23,637 bases of DNA from Flavobacterium psychrophilum (GCA_003243255.1 QFQM01000062.1:1-23637), one strand, 5' to 3'; positions 1 through 8,407 are shown, numbered from the stretch's first letter. The notes: generated by a model not told the origin, from the sequence alone. Made by a program: numbers and translations.

Positions 1-714
1 ACCTTCAAAAGATGAATTTGTGATTGTAAAAGTGCTGGAATATCCTCCAACACCGCCTCCATAATTGCCAGCATTCGATTTGAAAATACAATTATTAATA
101 GACAAGGTCGTTTGTGCGCCAGCAAGTCCTCCTCCATACGCGAGAGAAATTCCATTCGCACTTACATTCCCACCGTTCTTATTAGCTCCGCTTATTGTAA
201 AACCATTTAACGTAGCCTGACCTATTGAGCCTGCTGCAACGACTACAAAATATGCATTTTCTCCGTAATTTGAAAAATTTGCTCCGTCATTATTATTTAA
301 GTCCCCGCTTAGAACAGAAGCGTTTGAAGTAATTGACAGATCGCGGGCTGCTAATGTAGTTTCTGTTCCTGCAAAGCCTCCATAAACACCAACGTTTGGA
401 ACCATGACAAAAGCGTTAAACCTATCAGAAAGGTTTACACTATTTAGATTATCTGCCCTAAACTTAGGTTTATAAATACCTCCCGCAACCCATATTTGCG
501 TTACAGTTCCGGGGGTAGCATCATTTAAAAGCCTGGCAGCTTTAAAGGCATCTGCGGCTTCGGGCAGGGCATTAGTCCAGGAATTCCCAGATTGCGTTCC
601 TCCAACAACGTTTTTGTTAACAAACAGTACGCCACTTGCGTTAGGTGTTTGCGCATTGGCAGCAATAATATACAGCGTGAATGCAACAAAAGATAACAGT
701 AGTTTTTTAATCAT
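1..714 (-). CDS. Secreted beta-helix-type surface protein, 5' part (runs off the window)
   Basis: Reading leftwards from the ATG at 714-712, the frame stays open for all 238 codons to base 1, so the 3' part lies outside the window. The product starts with a clear signal peptide (MIKKLLLSFVAFTLYIIAANA, cut before QTPN). It continues with the Bacteroidota pattern in which items in a list are placed on a grid (GNSWTNALPEAADAF, IWVAGGIYKP, VYGGFAGTE). From about residue 160 come glycine- and asparagine-rich strand repeats (GFTISGANKNGGN, GGGL, INNCIFKSNAGNYGGGVGG, ITNSSFEG), typical of right-handed parallel beta-helix proteins. Such proteins are usually exported, often by the type IX system with a C-terminal sorting domain, which cannot be checked here. 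The ligand or substrate is unknown. Family assignment is good; function is not known. Confidence 0.8.
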   Translation of the reverse strand, partial: MIKKLLLSFVAFTLYIIAANAQTPNASGVLFVNKNVVGGTQSGNSWTNALPEAADAFKAARLLNDATPGTVTQIWVAGGIYKPKFRADNLNSVNLSDRFNAFVMVPNVGVYGGFAGTETTLAARDLSITSNASVLSGDLNNNDGANFSNYGENAYFVVVAAGSIGQATLNGFTISGANKNGGNVSANGISLAYGGGLAGAQTTLSINNCIFKSNAGNYGGGVGGYSSTFTITNSSFEG

Positions 715-749
715 GCTTTTTATGGTTTAATTAGCGATTTAAATCTGTG

Positions 750-778
750 CGAAGTTAAACAGATTTTTAACATTTCAA
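750..778 (-). promoter_or_regulatory. Possible promoter of the beta-helix gene
   Basis: On the minus strand a TTG (778-776) is followed after 18 bases by TAACTTCG (757-750), one mismatch from the Bacteroidota -7 consensus TAnnTTTG. It lies 36 bases before the start codon. The match is imperfect, so this is only a candidate. Confidence 0.3.
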
Positions 779-934
779 CGTTTGTTAAAAGAAATATACT
801 AATTAATGTATTGTTTATAACGTATTATTAAATAGTAAGTTATAAACAAAAGGGAAGGAAGCCAGATTAAAAATCACAAGTTAAACCTTGTCTGTTTCGA
901 GGCGATCCTAAAGAAATTAAAAAAGCTATTCATT

Positions 935-1241
935 TTAAATTATTATATCGACTACAGGTCTTGAAATGCGTATTATAGGATATCCGACGTAGGCAAATGA
1001 GGTTTGCTCACAATACATACGCCCATTTTCGTTTATCCGGGCTTTGATATCGCCTTTTAGGTCTTTAATATCAATCAGTCTTTCACTTTACAATCTTTTA
1101 GCAAGTGATTTTCCATTGGATAAAGTTGAGAGGGGAATTTTATGTATTCTTAATCGGGCTATTCAGCGAATGATATTCGCCGTCGTTGTCGCATTGATAG
1201 AGTTCCTTTGACAAAATATATAATTTTTCGGTGAGTTTCAT
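935..1241 (-). pseudogene. Frameshifted remnant of a small gene of about 100 codons
   Basis: From an ATG at 1241-1239 the minus strand reads MKLTEKLYILSKELYQ..., with a coding-like composition, up to a TAA after 33 residues. One base out of phase the sequence carries on as KIPLSTLSNGKSLAKRL, then an in-frame TAA, then SERLIDIKDLKGDIKARI, NENGRMYCEQ and a final VVDIII stop at 937-935. The total length, 307 bases, is one more than a multiple of three, which fits a single indel plus one nonsense change. I do not recognise the family. It reads as a decayed cytoplasmic protein and is unlikely to be expressed as a full product. The alternative is chance open frames in AT-rich DNA, but the continuity of charged and hydrophobic pattern across the shift argues against that. 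Confidence 0.45.
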
Positions 1242-1530
1242 AGACTGAAATTTAACATAAAGGTAGCGAAAATATAAAGATGACTACAGGTTAAACGCCG
1301 GACATAATATTTCATATACATATTCTGTATTAATGCTGGCTATGGTAACGCAAAATTTACATTTACGGCTATGCAATCTGGTTTAAAATGTACTGTTGCA
1401 GTTCATTGTGCATCTTAGCGCAGATACTATTCAAACCGATTTTGCTTTTTAAATAGGTGCGATTATTCATTATTTATATATCTTCGCTGAGAAATCCGCA
1501 CCTTGGATGAATTATAAGGAACATATATAA
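1242..1530. other. Intergenic stretch upstream of chrA, nothing recognised
   Basis: AT-rich DNA between the gene relic and chrA. I see no ORF of convincing composition, no strong hairpin and no clear TAnnTTTG box. A purine stretch (TATAAGGAAC) 10-20 bases before the chrA ATG may serve as its ribosome-binding region. Confidence 0.4.
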
Positions 1531-2670
1531 ATGACCCAGTCCGAGAGAATAAAAGACATCGCCCGCCTGTTTTTGAAACTCGGCTTTACTGCTTTTGGCG
1601 GCCCTGCAGCGCATATAGCCATGATGCAGCAGGAGGTAGTCCGGGACCGAAAATGGATGGACGAGCAGCGTTTTCTTGATCTTGTGGGTGCAGTCAACCT
1701 TATTCCCGGACCGAACAGCACAGAGCTCGCCATACATATCGGTCATGAGCGCGGTGGCTGGAGAGGACTTATTGTTGCCGGACTTTGCTTTATTGTTCCG
1801 GCTGTTTTAATCACAGGTATTTTCGCCTGGCTCTATAAAGAATACGGGCAACTGCCGGAACTGCAACCGTTCATTTATGGCATCAAACCTGCAGTAATAG
1901 CCGTTATTATTGCTGCTATATTTCCCCTTGCGAAAAAATCCGCCAAGAACACCTTGCTCGTTATTATCGGGATGCTTGTGCTGGCTCTATCTCTCTTGGA
2001 CATTAACGAGTTCTTCCTTATGTTTGGGGCGGGCATTGTTGCGCTGCTCTTTACCGCCGTCAGGACAGGCAGGCATAAGGGCATGAACGCCATTTATCCA
2101 TTCGGACTATTCCATATTTCAGGCATAGCATCCGATCCTGAACTGAACATGAGATTGTTTCTGATGTTCCTGAAGATGGGAGCAATCCTTTACGGCAGTG
2201 GTTATGTGCTTTTTGCTTTCCTTGACACCGAACTTGTCGCCATTGGATTTCTTACAAGGCAACAGCTAATCGATGCGATTGCAGTCGGGCAATTCACCCC
2301 TGGCCCCGTTTTTTCTTCCGTAACATTTGTCGGCTGGCAGATTAACGGGATAACGGGAGCGGCGGTTTCCACGCTTGCAATTTTCCTTCCCTCGTTCGCA
2401 TTTGTGGCATTGCTGAGCCCCCTTGTCAAAGAGATGCGCGGCTCGGATCTGATGGGTGCATTTATGGATGCAGTCAATATAGCTTCTGTTGCCATAATTA
2501 TAGCTGTCTGCTGTAGTATGGCAGTAGACACAGTTAGCGATTGGAAAACTGTACTTATTACCCTATTAAGCCTTTACATCGTGTTCAGGTACAGAATTAA
2601 CAGTGCGTTCATTGTTATAGGTGGCTCGATTGCCGGATATATATTTTATCTGTTGCCTACGGTATTCTGA
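1531..2670 (+). CDS. chrA: Chromate transporter family protein (ChrA/CHR family)
   Basis: A 379-residue membrane protein with the two-domain layout of long-chain CHR transporters. The first half (about residues 11-180) has the family signature FGGPAAHIAMM and the PGPNSTELAIHIGHERGG loop. The second half (about 205-375) repeats the fold with FLTRQQLIDAIAVG and QFTPGPVFSSVTFVGW, so both PGP motifs are present. About ten hydrophobic spans are visible. Members export chromate, probably by a proton-coupled mechanism, giving chromate resistance; many homologues are assigned only by family and may move another oxyanion. Length is normal for the family. It stands alone: no chrB/chrR regulator or reductase is next to it. 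A strong hairpin terminator follows 137 bases downstream. Confidence 0.9.
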   Translation: MTQSERIKDIARLFLKLGFTAFGGPAAHIAMMQQEVVRDRKWMDEQRFLDLVGAVNLIPGPNSTELAIHIGHERGGWRGLIVAGLCFIVPAVLITGIFAWLYKEYGQLPELQPFIYGIKPAVIAVIIAAIFPLAKKSAKNTLLVIIGMLVLALSLLDINEFFLMFGAGIVALLFTAVRTGRHKGMNAIYPFGLFHISGIASDPELNMRLFLMFLKMGAILYGSGYVLFAFLDTELVAIGFLTRQQLIDAIAVGQFTPGPVFSSVTFVGWQINGITGAAVSTLAIFLPSFAFVALLSPLVKEMRGSDLMGAFMDAVNIASVAIIIAVCCSMAVDTVSDWKTVLITLLSLYIVFRYRINSAFIVIGGSIAGYIFYLLPTVF

Positions 2671-2806
2671 TAGGAATAATCTTTTACAACATGAGCATTC
2701 ATTTTTTAGACTTTAAAATTTTGTTAATCCGTTTCTGGATAACCAAGATATTTTTAATTTTGCTGTCAGTTATGTAAAGCAAGCTCAAAAATCCAATTGT
2801 TATTCC

Positions 2807-2839
2807 AGGCCCTTCCGCGGAGGGGCTTATTATTTTTTT
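2807..2839 (+). terminator. Rho-independent terminator downstream of chrA
   Basis: A GC-rich stem (GGCCCTTCC paired with GGAGGGGC, including G-U pairs, around a GCGG-containing turn) spans 2807-2828. It is followed by a T-rich run ending in seven Ts at 2833-2839. Orientation fits the plus-strand chrA transcript. Confidence 0.7.
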
Positions 2840-2930
2840 GTGCACAAATCTGGATGTGGTATCCATCTTAACTGAATAGTTATTTTTGGATTCTTTATAA
2901 TAACAAACACGGTAAGACTGACCATAAAAA

Positions 2931-2955
2931 AATCCCTCCGAAAGGTGGAGGGATT
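2931..2955 (-). terminator. Terminator for leftward transcription from the toxin-antitoxin pair
   Basis: Perfect 9-bp stem AATCCCTCC / GGAGGGATT (2931-2939 with 2947-2955) around a 7-base loop. On the minus strand it is followed by TTTTTTTATGG, so it would stop transcripts coming from the right. The nearest such unit is the AbiEii-type operon about 370 bases upstream. Confidence 0.7.
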
Positions 2956-3165
2956 AACGAAACGACTACTGACAGACATTTGGGGGAAAATCTACGTAAC
3001 GTTTCAATAATCCGTTTGTAAGATGATTTTCAATCCAGTATGAAATTACGAAGAAGTATTTTCATGATAAAATGTTTTATCAAAACTTTTGCAATAGCAA
3101 CATTCCAACAATGCTATCAGTAGGAGTGTAATATGTTTTAAAAATTTTAAGCTGTTAATGTGAAA
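2956..3165. other. Intergenic stretch, nothing recognised
   Basis: AT-rich spacer between two hairpins. No open frame of plausible composition and no clear promoter box is visible on either strand. Confidence 0.4.
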
Positions 3166-3185
3166 TCAGCGATGCAATCGCTGAT
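3165..3185. repeat. Perfect inverted repeat at the 3' end of the toxin transcript
   Basis: Arms ATCAGCGAT (3165-3173) and ATCGCTGAT (3177-3185) are separated by only GCA. The arm on the left includes the stop codon of the 52-codon ORF. The following minus-strand sequence (TTCACATT) is only weakly U-rich, so this is a stable 3' hairpin rather than a clear terminator. Confidence 0.5.
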
Positions 3186-3324
3186 ATAGATACTTCTCAT
3201 TTAAGACAATGATTTCTTTTCTTAGTAACTTAACTTCTGCGTATATTTTAATTACTTCTTGACCTCTGTATCTGCTTTTGCATTCAACTTTTTTAATGCT
3301 CCAAAGTTCTTCATTTATCTTCAC
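3166..3324 (-). CDS. Small 52-residue ORF coupled to the toxin gene
   Basis: A GTG at 3324-3322 overlaps the stop codon of the AbiEii-type toxin gene in the arrangement TAGTG. The frame runs 52 codons (V/MKINEELWSIKKVECK... LNEKYLYQRLHR) to a TGA inside a perfect inverted repeat. The peptide is rich in lysine, arginine and glutamate, probably helical, with no membrane span. Stop/start overlap would allow re-initiation by ribosomes finishing the toxin gene. I do not recognise it. It may be an accessory of the toxin-antitoxin pair or simply a chance open frame; the GTG start lowers confidence. Confidence 0.35.
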   Translation of the reverse strand: MKINEELWSIKKVECKSRYRGQEVIKIYAEVKLLRKEIIVLNEKYLYQRLHR

Positions 3325-3965
3325 TATTTGCTAACGGCTTCTATTATGTCTTCCTTAATGAGTTCCCAATAATTACCTCTGATGCATATCGGTTCAAAAT
3401 CATTATCGGCTTGCGTAAAATTAGTGAGATTTTCTTTTATCAAAGCTTCGTCGTGGGAATACGCATAACGTTTTTTGTGCAATGCTATCATATCCGCTAT
3501 GCTGTAGTCAGGCAATACCTCATAAAGATCCCAAAAGTCTTTTTTACGGCCAATGCGTTGTATGACATCGATTTTCATGGCGATAATCTCTTCCAGTGAA
3601 GCCATCCTAATTCCTTCGAGAATTAGCGGTGGATTCACAAAAGGGTCAGTCGTATAATATAAATCAAGTTTTATGGTATTGTCTTTATCGCTTCCTACAA
3701 GATAGGATCTTCCCATTCCCGCAATAGTACCAAAGTCCTTATCGACATAATCAAAATTAGCCTCAATGAACGCCTCAATTATATCAAAATCGACAGTTCC
3801 GTATTCTGCGTCGGTAAAGAGGTCAATGTCGACTGATATCCGATGGCCCAGCTGAAGGCTTAGTGCTGTACCGCCAACAAGACGGAAGGCATCAAATTCT
3901 TTTGATTGCATCAGTAATAGTAAGGTTTCCCTGAGTAATCCGTTTACGGTCTGCCAGTATATCAT
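3324..3965 (-). CDS. Nucleotidyltransferase of the AbiEii/AbiGii toxin family
   Basis: A 213-residue protein with the signature of AbiEii-type nucleotidyltransferase toxins: VGGTALSLQLGHR at about residues 30-42, directly followed by SVDIDLF (44-50) with the two metal-binding aspartates D46 and D48. The second conserved block, MKIDVIQRIGRKKDFWDLYE (130-149), carries the lysine and the KDFWDL motif of the family. Known relatives add nucleotides to tRNA acceptor ends or otherwise block translation and act in type IV toxin-antitoxin or abortive-infection systems. The target here is unknown. The start codon overlaps the stop codon of the upstream HTH gene (ATGA), so the two are translationally coupled, as expected for an antitoxin-toxin pair. 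Length is somewhat shorter than classical AbiEii (about 300 residues). Confidence 0.85.
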   Translation of the reverse strand: MIYWQTVNGLLRETLLLLMQSKEFDAFRLVGGTALSLQLGHRISVDIDLFTDAEYGTVDFDIIEAFIEANFDYVDKDFGTIAGMGRSYLVGSDKDNTIKLDLYYTTDPFVNPPLILEGIRMASLEEIIAMKIDVIQRIGRKKDFWDLYEVLPDYSIADMIALHKKRYAYSHDEALIKENLTNFTQADNDFEPICIRGNYWELIKEDIIEAVSK

Positions 3966-4474
3966 CTTTCCTGATTCAGTTTAGATTGCATGCCTCGGGT
4001 AAGTTTTGCTTTAACCGAAGGCTTTGCGATTATGGAACGGATTTTAGGAGCGCCGTAAAACCGTATAATTTCTTTTTTTTCACCGATATTTCCACGCTCA
4101 AATATCCTTTCTATAACGGCTTTGGATTGTCTCTCCCAATCAATAGTATTAATATCAGTATCCCAAAACAGCGTTTTTCTCAGATGTGAGAGGTTGGGTT
4201 TTATAGACAAGTTATCCTTGTTTTTTTGGATCCTGATATCATAGAATGTTTGTAACAAAGCTAAGGTCCCCTCATCCAAATTAAGCGCTTTTTCAATCTT
4301 TAAAGCAGCTGCGAGGGGCAACGGCCGTTTGGCTTTGATTATCTGGTTAAAGGATTGTGGCAAGATTTCAAGAGAAAGGGCAAAAGGGCGTTGTGCGAGA
4401 TCTCTTTTGTTGAGTTCCCGCGCAATTATTATTCCCGGATGAATTCCCTTGTATTTCTCAAATTTAGGCTCCAT
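3962..4474 (-). CDS. HTH antitoxin/repressor paired with the AbiEii-type toxin
   Basis: A 170-residue protein whose first 75 residues resemble a HigA/XRE-like helix-turn-helix. IHPGIIIARELNKR begins at residue 11, followed by the recognition region SLEILPQSFNQIIKAKRPLP and ALKIEKALNLDEGTL. The C-terminal half is basic (IERIFERGN..., RSIIAKPSVKAKLTRG) and probably contacts the toxin or DNA. It is the first gene of a two-gene operon and overlaps the toxin start by four bases (ATGA). Its promoter (4479-4509) holds an inverted repeat between the -33 and -7 boxes, which suggests autorepression. The ATG at 4474 lies only four bases after the -7 box, so the mRNA may be leaderless. It differs from the winged-helix AbiEi antitoxin of lactococcal AbiE, so I name it only by role. 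Confidence 0.75.
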   Translation of the reverse strand: MEPKFEKYKGIHPGIIIARELNKRDLAQRPFALSLEILPQSFNQIIKAKRPLPLAAALKIEKALNLDEGTLALLQTFYDIRIQKNKDNLSIKPNLSHLRKTLFWDTDINTIDWERQSKAVIERIFERGNIGEKKEIIRFYGAPKIRSIIAKPSVKAKLTRGMQSKLNQER

Positions 4475-4478
4475 GATA

Positions 4479-4509
4479 CAAATATAAGCATTTTTGCTTA
4501 CAAATACAA
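4479..4509 (-). promoter_or_regulatory. Promoter of the toxin-antitoxin operon, probably giving a leaderless mRNA
   Basis: On the minus strand TTG (4509-4507) is separated by 20 bases from a perfect TATATTTG box (4486-4479). This matches the Bacteroidota sigma factor consensus in sequence and spacing. Only four bases separate the box from the ATG at 4474, so transcription should begin at or very near the start codon. Confidence 0.65.
4485..4500. promoter_or_regulatory. Operator-like inverted repeat in the toxin-antitoxin promoter
   Basis: TAAGCA (4485-4490) and TGCTTA (4495-4500) form a perfect dyad with a 4-base centre. It lies between the -33 and -7 boxes and touches the -7 box. This is the classical place for an autoregulatory antitoxin to bind; binding itself is inferred. 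Confidence 0.5.
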
Positions 4510-4589
4510 GTCGCCAGCTTGCCGTTATGATTTTAAAATTTTACATGTCCGATGAACCCGTAATCGTTCTTTAATGAAGTGCATGTTTT

Positions 4590-5192
4590 TTAAAGCTTAA
4601 CCTGCCTAAAGGTAAGGTTGATCCTGGGGAGCATGTGTTTTACAGATTTAGGGATATGGTGTTCCCAAAAGGTATTGGTAGTCCCTGACATCAAAAGCAG
4701 GGTGCCGTGATGTAATGGTATTTCCAATTGTCCAAGGCTTTTATTCAACTTATGCCTGAACCGGAAAGGCCTGGTTTGCCCAAAAGTCACGGATGCGATA
4801 TTGGGATTGCTCCCGATGTGGTGTTCCCTGTCCGAATGCCAGGCTACACTGTCGTTGCCATTACGGTACAGGTTCAGCAGGACAGCATTGAATTGCAGCC
4901 CTGTTTCTTGTTCAACCTTTTGCTTTAATCTTAGGAGCTCAGGTGTCCACGATAAAGCATTTTCCCCAGTCCCATACCATGCTACCATCCTTGGTGCGGT
5001 AATCACTTTATCGTACATCGGCATCTGGTATTCCCGCCACGGCGTTACCTTAAGTAAATGGCTGTAATAAAAGTCTGCTTCCGCATTGGGTATAAAACCC
5101 TCGTGCAGCATCAGCTCCAAGTCGGGCAGGTCAAAGGTTTTCCGTGTGCCTGACCCTATGGTGAACAGTTCCTTTTCTTCAAATAACATCAT
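4590..5192 (-). CDS. alkB: AlkB-family 2-oxoglutarate/Fe(II)-dependent DNA dealkylase
   Basis: About 200 residues. The open frame extends upstream to a TTG, but the tandem ATG codons at 5192-5187 are the likely start (MMLFEEKELF). Counting from the first, the iron ligands are H119 and D121 in WHSDRE and the histidine about residue 178 in FWEHHIPKS. The 2-oxoglutarate-binding arginines are R190 and R196 in PRINLTFRQ. The NLYRNGNDSVAWHSD and ASVTFGQTRPFRF blocks are typical of AlkB/ALKBH2-3-like proteins. These enzymes oxidatively remove methyl groups from 1-methyladenine and 3-methylcytosine, restoring the base. It lies 35 bases after dnaE2 in the same direction with no terminator between, so it is probably the last gene of the mutagenesis operon. 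Direct repair and lesion bypass would then be co-induced. Confidence 0.92.
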   Translation of the reverse strand: MMLFEEKELFTIGSGTRKTFDLPDLELMLHEGFIPNAEADFYYSHLLKVTPWREYQMPMYDKVITAPRMVAWYGTGENALSWTPELLRLKQKVEQETGLQFNAVLLNLYRNGNDSVAWHSDREHHIGSNPNIASVTFGQTRPFRFRHKLNKSLGQLEIPLHHGTLLLMSGTTNTFWEHHIPKSVKHMLPRINLTFRQVKL

Positions 5193-5227
5193 ATCTTTTC
5201 TTTTAAAACATAGCAAATCAATTATAA

Positions 5228-8200
5228 TTACCTAAAATTCCGCCCCTTATGAAACACTTCTTCAGGATCTTTCTCATCGGAACGGGAGAGCGTTGATACA
5301 GCAGATTCCGTATTACCGGTATTGGCCATGTTGTTGAGCAGAGACGACAGGTTATAACACGAATTTGCTATTACATGTATCACTTCGCCTTCGATCTGTA
5401 CTTTGCCCTGCACCATCAGCAGGCGTGCCTGAACAATGTCACGGCGATAGGTCTCGAAGACCTTACCCCATACGACCAGGTTGGCAAAGCCAGTTTCATC
5501 CTCGATGGTCACAAATAATACCCCTTTGGCTGTGCCGGGCCTTTGCCGTACTGTAATCAGGCCTGCTACCGCTACCATATCACCATTGTTCATTTTTGGC
5601 AATTGTGCTGTTGGCATTACCCGCATATCGTATAACTGTTTCCGGACAAAACTGACCGGATGCGCTTTGAGCGATAATCCTGTTGTGGCATAATCTTCCA
5701 CCACATGTTCGGCATGGGTTAGAAACGGCAACTCCAATTGCACCTCATTGGCACTTTCGGAAGCCTGGCCTTCAAACATCCCGATGGGGCTGTCCGATAA
5801 AGAGGAAACTTCCCAAAGTGCCTGCCTGCGGTCCAGGCCTATGGAGCGGAACGCATCAGCATCGGCAAGCTTTTCCAGAGCAAACATCGATACTCCTGCA
5901 TCCAGAAGCGAATGCACATACCGAAATCCGCTTTGCCTGGCCTTAAGCAATAAGCCCATATCTTCGGCAGATAGCCCCTTTATCTGTCTGAACCCAAGCC
6001 GAAGGGCAAAATACTTACCAGAGCGTTCTTCGAGGGTGTTGTCCCATTCAGAATGATTAATATCCACAGGACGTACCTCCACACCGTGTTTGCGCGCATC
6101 AATGACAATCTGCGCCGGTTGGTAGAACCCCATAGGCATGCTGTTGAGCAGCGCTGCTGCAAACACATCCGGGTAATAGCATTTGATATAGGATGAGACA
6201 TAAACCAATAACGCAAAACTGGCCGCATGGCTTTCCGGGAAGCCATACGATCCAAAGCCTTCCAGCTGGCGGAATACCCTCCGGGCAAAGCTCTCTTCAT
6301 ATCCTTTTGTAATCATGCCTGCCACTAGTTTCTTTTCCCAGTCGCTGACCTTGCCCTTCGCCTTAAAGGTCGCCATACTGCGGCGCAAGCCATCAGCCTC
6401 GGCAGGGGTAAAGCCTGCTGCCACGATGGCGATTTCCATCGCCTGTTCCTGAAACAGGGGAACACCGAGGGTACGCCCTAATATCTCCCGAAGCTCTTCG
6501 GAGGGATATTCCACCGGGTCTATCCCGTCACGACGTCGCAGGTAGGGGTGCACCATATCACCCTGAATGGGCCCCGGGCGTACAATAGCTACCTCAATCA
6601 CCAGGTCATAAAAACATTTGGGCTTAAGGCGGGGCAGCATCGACATCTGCGCACGGCTCTCAATCTGGAACACGCCTAAGGTATCGGCATGGCTGATCAT
6701 CTCATAGACGGCACGGTCATCCTGTTTGTTAATTTCGGCAAGTGTATATTGTTTACCATAATGCTGTCTGCACAGGTCAAAGGCCTTTCGGATGCAGGTG
6801 AGCATGCCCAAAGCCAGTACATCCACCTTTAAGAACCCGAGCGCTTCAATATCATCCTTGTTCCATTCGATATTGATGCGGTCTTCCATACGTGCATTGA
6901 GTATCGGGCAGAGGTCGGAAAGCCTGTCACGGGTAATGATAAATCCGCCCGTGTGCTGGCCAAGTTGCCTTGGAAAGCCCACAAATTCACGGGTAAGTTC
7001 CAGTGTTTTCATCAGGTGCGGGTCGGCAAGGTTAAAGCCCTCGGAGGTGATGCGCCCACTGTCCAGTTCGTCTCGGAATTCCTGAATCGAACCCGCAAGC
7101 CTATCTACGGCATCGGTGGAGAGCCCCATAGCTTTGGCCACATCGCGGATGGCTCCCCTCCAGTGTACCTGTGTTACGGTGGCTACAATAGCGGCACGAT
7201 CACGCCCGTAGCGGTCATAGATGTATTGTATGACTTCCTCACGGCGTTCGTGCTCAAAATCCACGTCAATATCGGGCGGCTCGTCACGGGCATCGGACAT
7301 GAAGCGGGCAAAGAGCACCTTGAATTTGGACGGGTCAACAGAGGTAACCCCCAGGCAGTAGCATACGACGGAATTAGCTGCTGACCCGCGTCCCTGGCAC
7401 AGGATATTCCGGCTTCGGGCAAAACGCACAAAGTCATAGACGGTAAGGAAGTAGGATGCGTAATTCTTGCGCTCCATAAACTCCAGTTCATAACGGATCG
7501 TTTCGGCAATCTTTTCGGGGATCTGCTCCCCAAACTTTTCATGCGCACCCTGCCAGGTCAGCATCACCAGTTCCTCCTGTGGGGTGCGGCCTCCTGAGGT
7601 AATCTCTTCGGGATAGATATAGGTAAGGCTGTCCAGTGAGAACTGGCAGGCGGAAGCTATTTCACCGGCAGCTTCCAGCGCCTCCGGATATTGCCGGAAC
7701 AGTCGGTGCATCTCTTCTTCAGGCTTTAGGTAACGTTCGGCATTCTGGTATAAAAGAAAGCCCGCGCTATGGATGGTACATTTTTCCCGGATGCAGGCCA
7801 GCACATCCTGCAATTGCCTGCGAGCAGGCTCATGGTAGTAGACATCGTTGGTAGCCACCAGTTTTATGCCCAGGCTTTCGGATAATTGCCAAAGGCGGTA
7901 CAGGCGTTTGTTATCATTGGCCTGGTAGGAACGGCTTATACCAAGATATAGGGCACTTCCCAAATTATCATAATATTCCCCAAGGGACTTTTTATAATCC
8001 TCATCAAAATCGAACGCCTCGTTCAGGGAAAGCGGTGGCAGGGCAATGAAGCGCATGCCCGATGCATAGTTGTAAACATCTGCCTTATAAAGATGGCATT
8101 TGCCTTTTTCAGCACGCCTGTTACCAAGGGATAACAATCCCGAAAGTCTTGCATAGCTTTCCTTATCGGTAGGATAGGCGAGCAGGGGAGGCCCGTCAAG

Positions 8201-8407
8201 TAGTTCCAGCCTACAACCTACAATCAGCCGTATCCCAGCTTTTTTGGCGGCTACATGCGCCCTTACCACTCCCGCCAGGGTATTATGGTCGGTGATGGCT
8301 ACTGCTTTGTAACCCAGTGCAGCGGCCTGTTCCACAAGCTCATGCGGGTGCGAGCCCCCGCGCAGGAAGCTGAAATTCGATGTTGTCTGTAATTCGGTGT
8401 AACTCAT
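5228..8407 (-). CDS. dnaE2: Error-prone DNA polymerase III alpha subunit DnaE2 (ImuC)
   Basis: About 1059 residues, normal for DnaE2. I place the start at the ATG at 8407, which overlaps the imuB stop as ATGA, rather than the in-frame ATG eight codons earlier inside imuB. The N-terminal PHP domain opens with YTELQTTSNFSFLRGGSHPH and AVAITDHNTLAG. The palm motif PPDIDVDFEHERR (about residues 377-389) holds the two catalytic aspartates, with LKVDVLALGMLTC as the third acidic block. GRGSAANSVV and FPESHAASFALLVYVSSY are further C-family motifs. A C-terminal OB fold (NGDMVAVAGLITVRQRPGTA) is present and there is no tau-binding tail as in replicative DnaE1. With ImuA and ImuB it forms the mutasome that extends past damaged bases at the replication fork through the beta clamp. 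Third gene of the imuA-imuB-dnaE2 operon. Confidence 0.96.
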   Translation of the reverse strand: MSYTELQTTSNFSFLRGGSHPHELVEQAAALGYKAVAITDHNTLAGVVRAHVAAKKAGIRLIVGCRLELLDGPPLLAYPTDKESYARLSGLLSLGNRRAEKGKCHLYKADVYNYASGMRFIALPPLSLNEAFDFDEDYKKSLGEYYDNLGSALYLGISRSYQANDNKRLYRLWQLSESLGIKLVATNDVYYHEPARRQLQDVLACIREKCTIHSAGFLLYQNAERYLKPEEEMHRLFRQYPEALEAAGEIASACQFSLDSLTYIYPEEITSGGRTPQEELVMLTWQGAHEKFGEQIPEKIAETIRYELEFMERKNYASYFLTVYDFVRFARSRNILCQGRGSAANSVVCYCLGVTSVDPSKFKVLFARFMSDARDEPPDIDVDFEHERREEVIQYIYDRYGRDRAAIVATVTQVHWRGAIRDVAKAMGLSTDAVDRLAGSIQEFRDELDSGRITSEGFNLADPHLMKTLELTREFVGFPRQLGQHTGGFIITRDRLSDLCPILNARMEDRINIEWNKDDIEALGFLKVDVLALGMLTCIRKAFDLCRQHYGKQYTLAEINKQDDRAVYEMISHADTLGVFQIESRAQMSMLPRLKPKCFYDLVIEVAIVRPGPIQGDMVHPYLRRRDGIDPVEYPSEELREILGRTLGVPLFQEQAMEIAIVAAGFTPAEADGLRRSMATFKAKGKVSDWEKKLVAGMITKGYEESFARRVFRQLEGFGSYGFPESHAASFALLVYVSSYIKCYYPDVFAAALLNSMPMGFYQPAQIVIDARKHGVEVRPVDINHSEWDNTLEERSGKYFALRLGFRQIKGLSAEDMGLLLKARQSGFRYVHSLLDAGVSMFALEKLADADAFRSIGLDRRQALWEVSSLSDSPIGMFEGQASESANEVQLELPFLTHAEHVVEDYATTGLSLKAHPVSFVRKQLYDMRVMPTAQLPKMNNGDMVAVAGLITVRQRPGTAKGVLFVTIEDETGFANLVVWGKVFETYRRDIVQARLLMVQGKVQIEGEVIHVIANSCYNLSSLLNNMANTGNTESAVSTLSRSDEKDPEEVFHKGRNFR

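Noticed and set aside
2202..2531. Minus-strand open frame of 109 codons
   Set aside because: Antisense to chrA and without coding features of its own.
6953..7384. Plus-strand open frame of 143 codons
   Set aside because: Antisense shadow of dnaE2, whose motifs are clear on the other strand.
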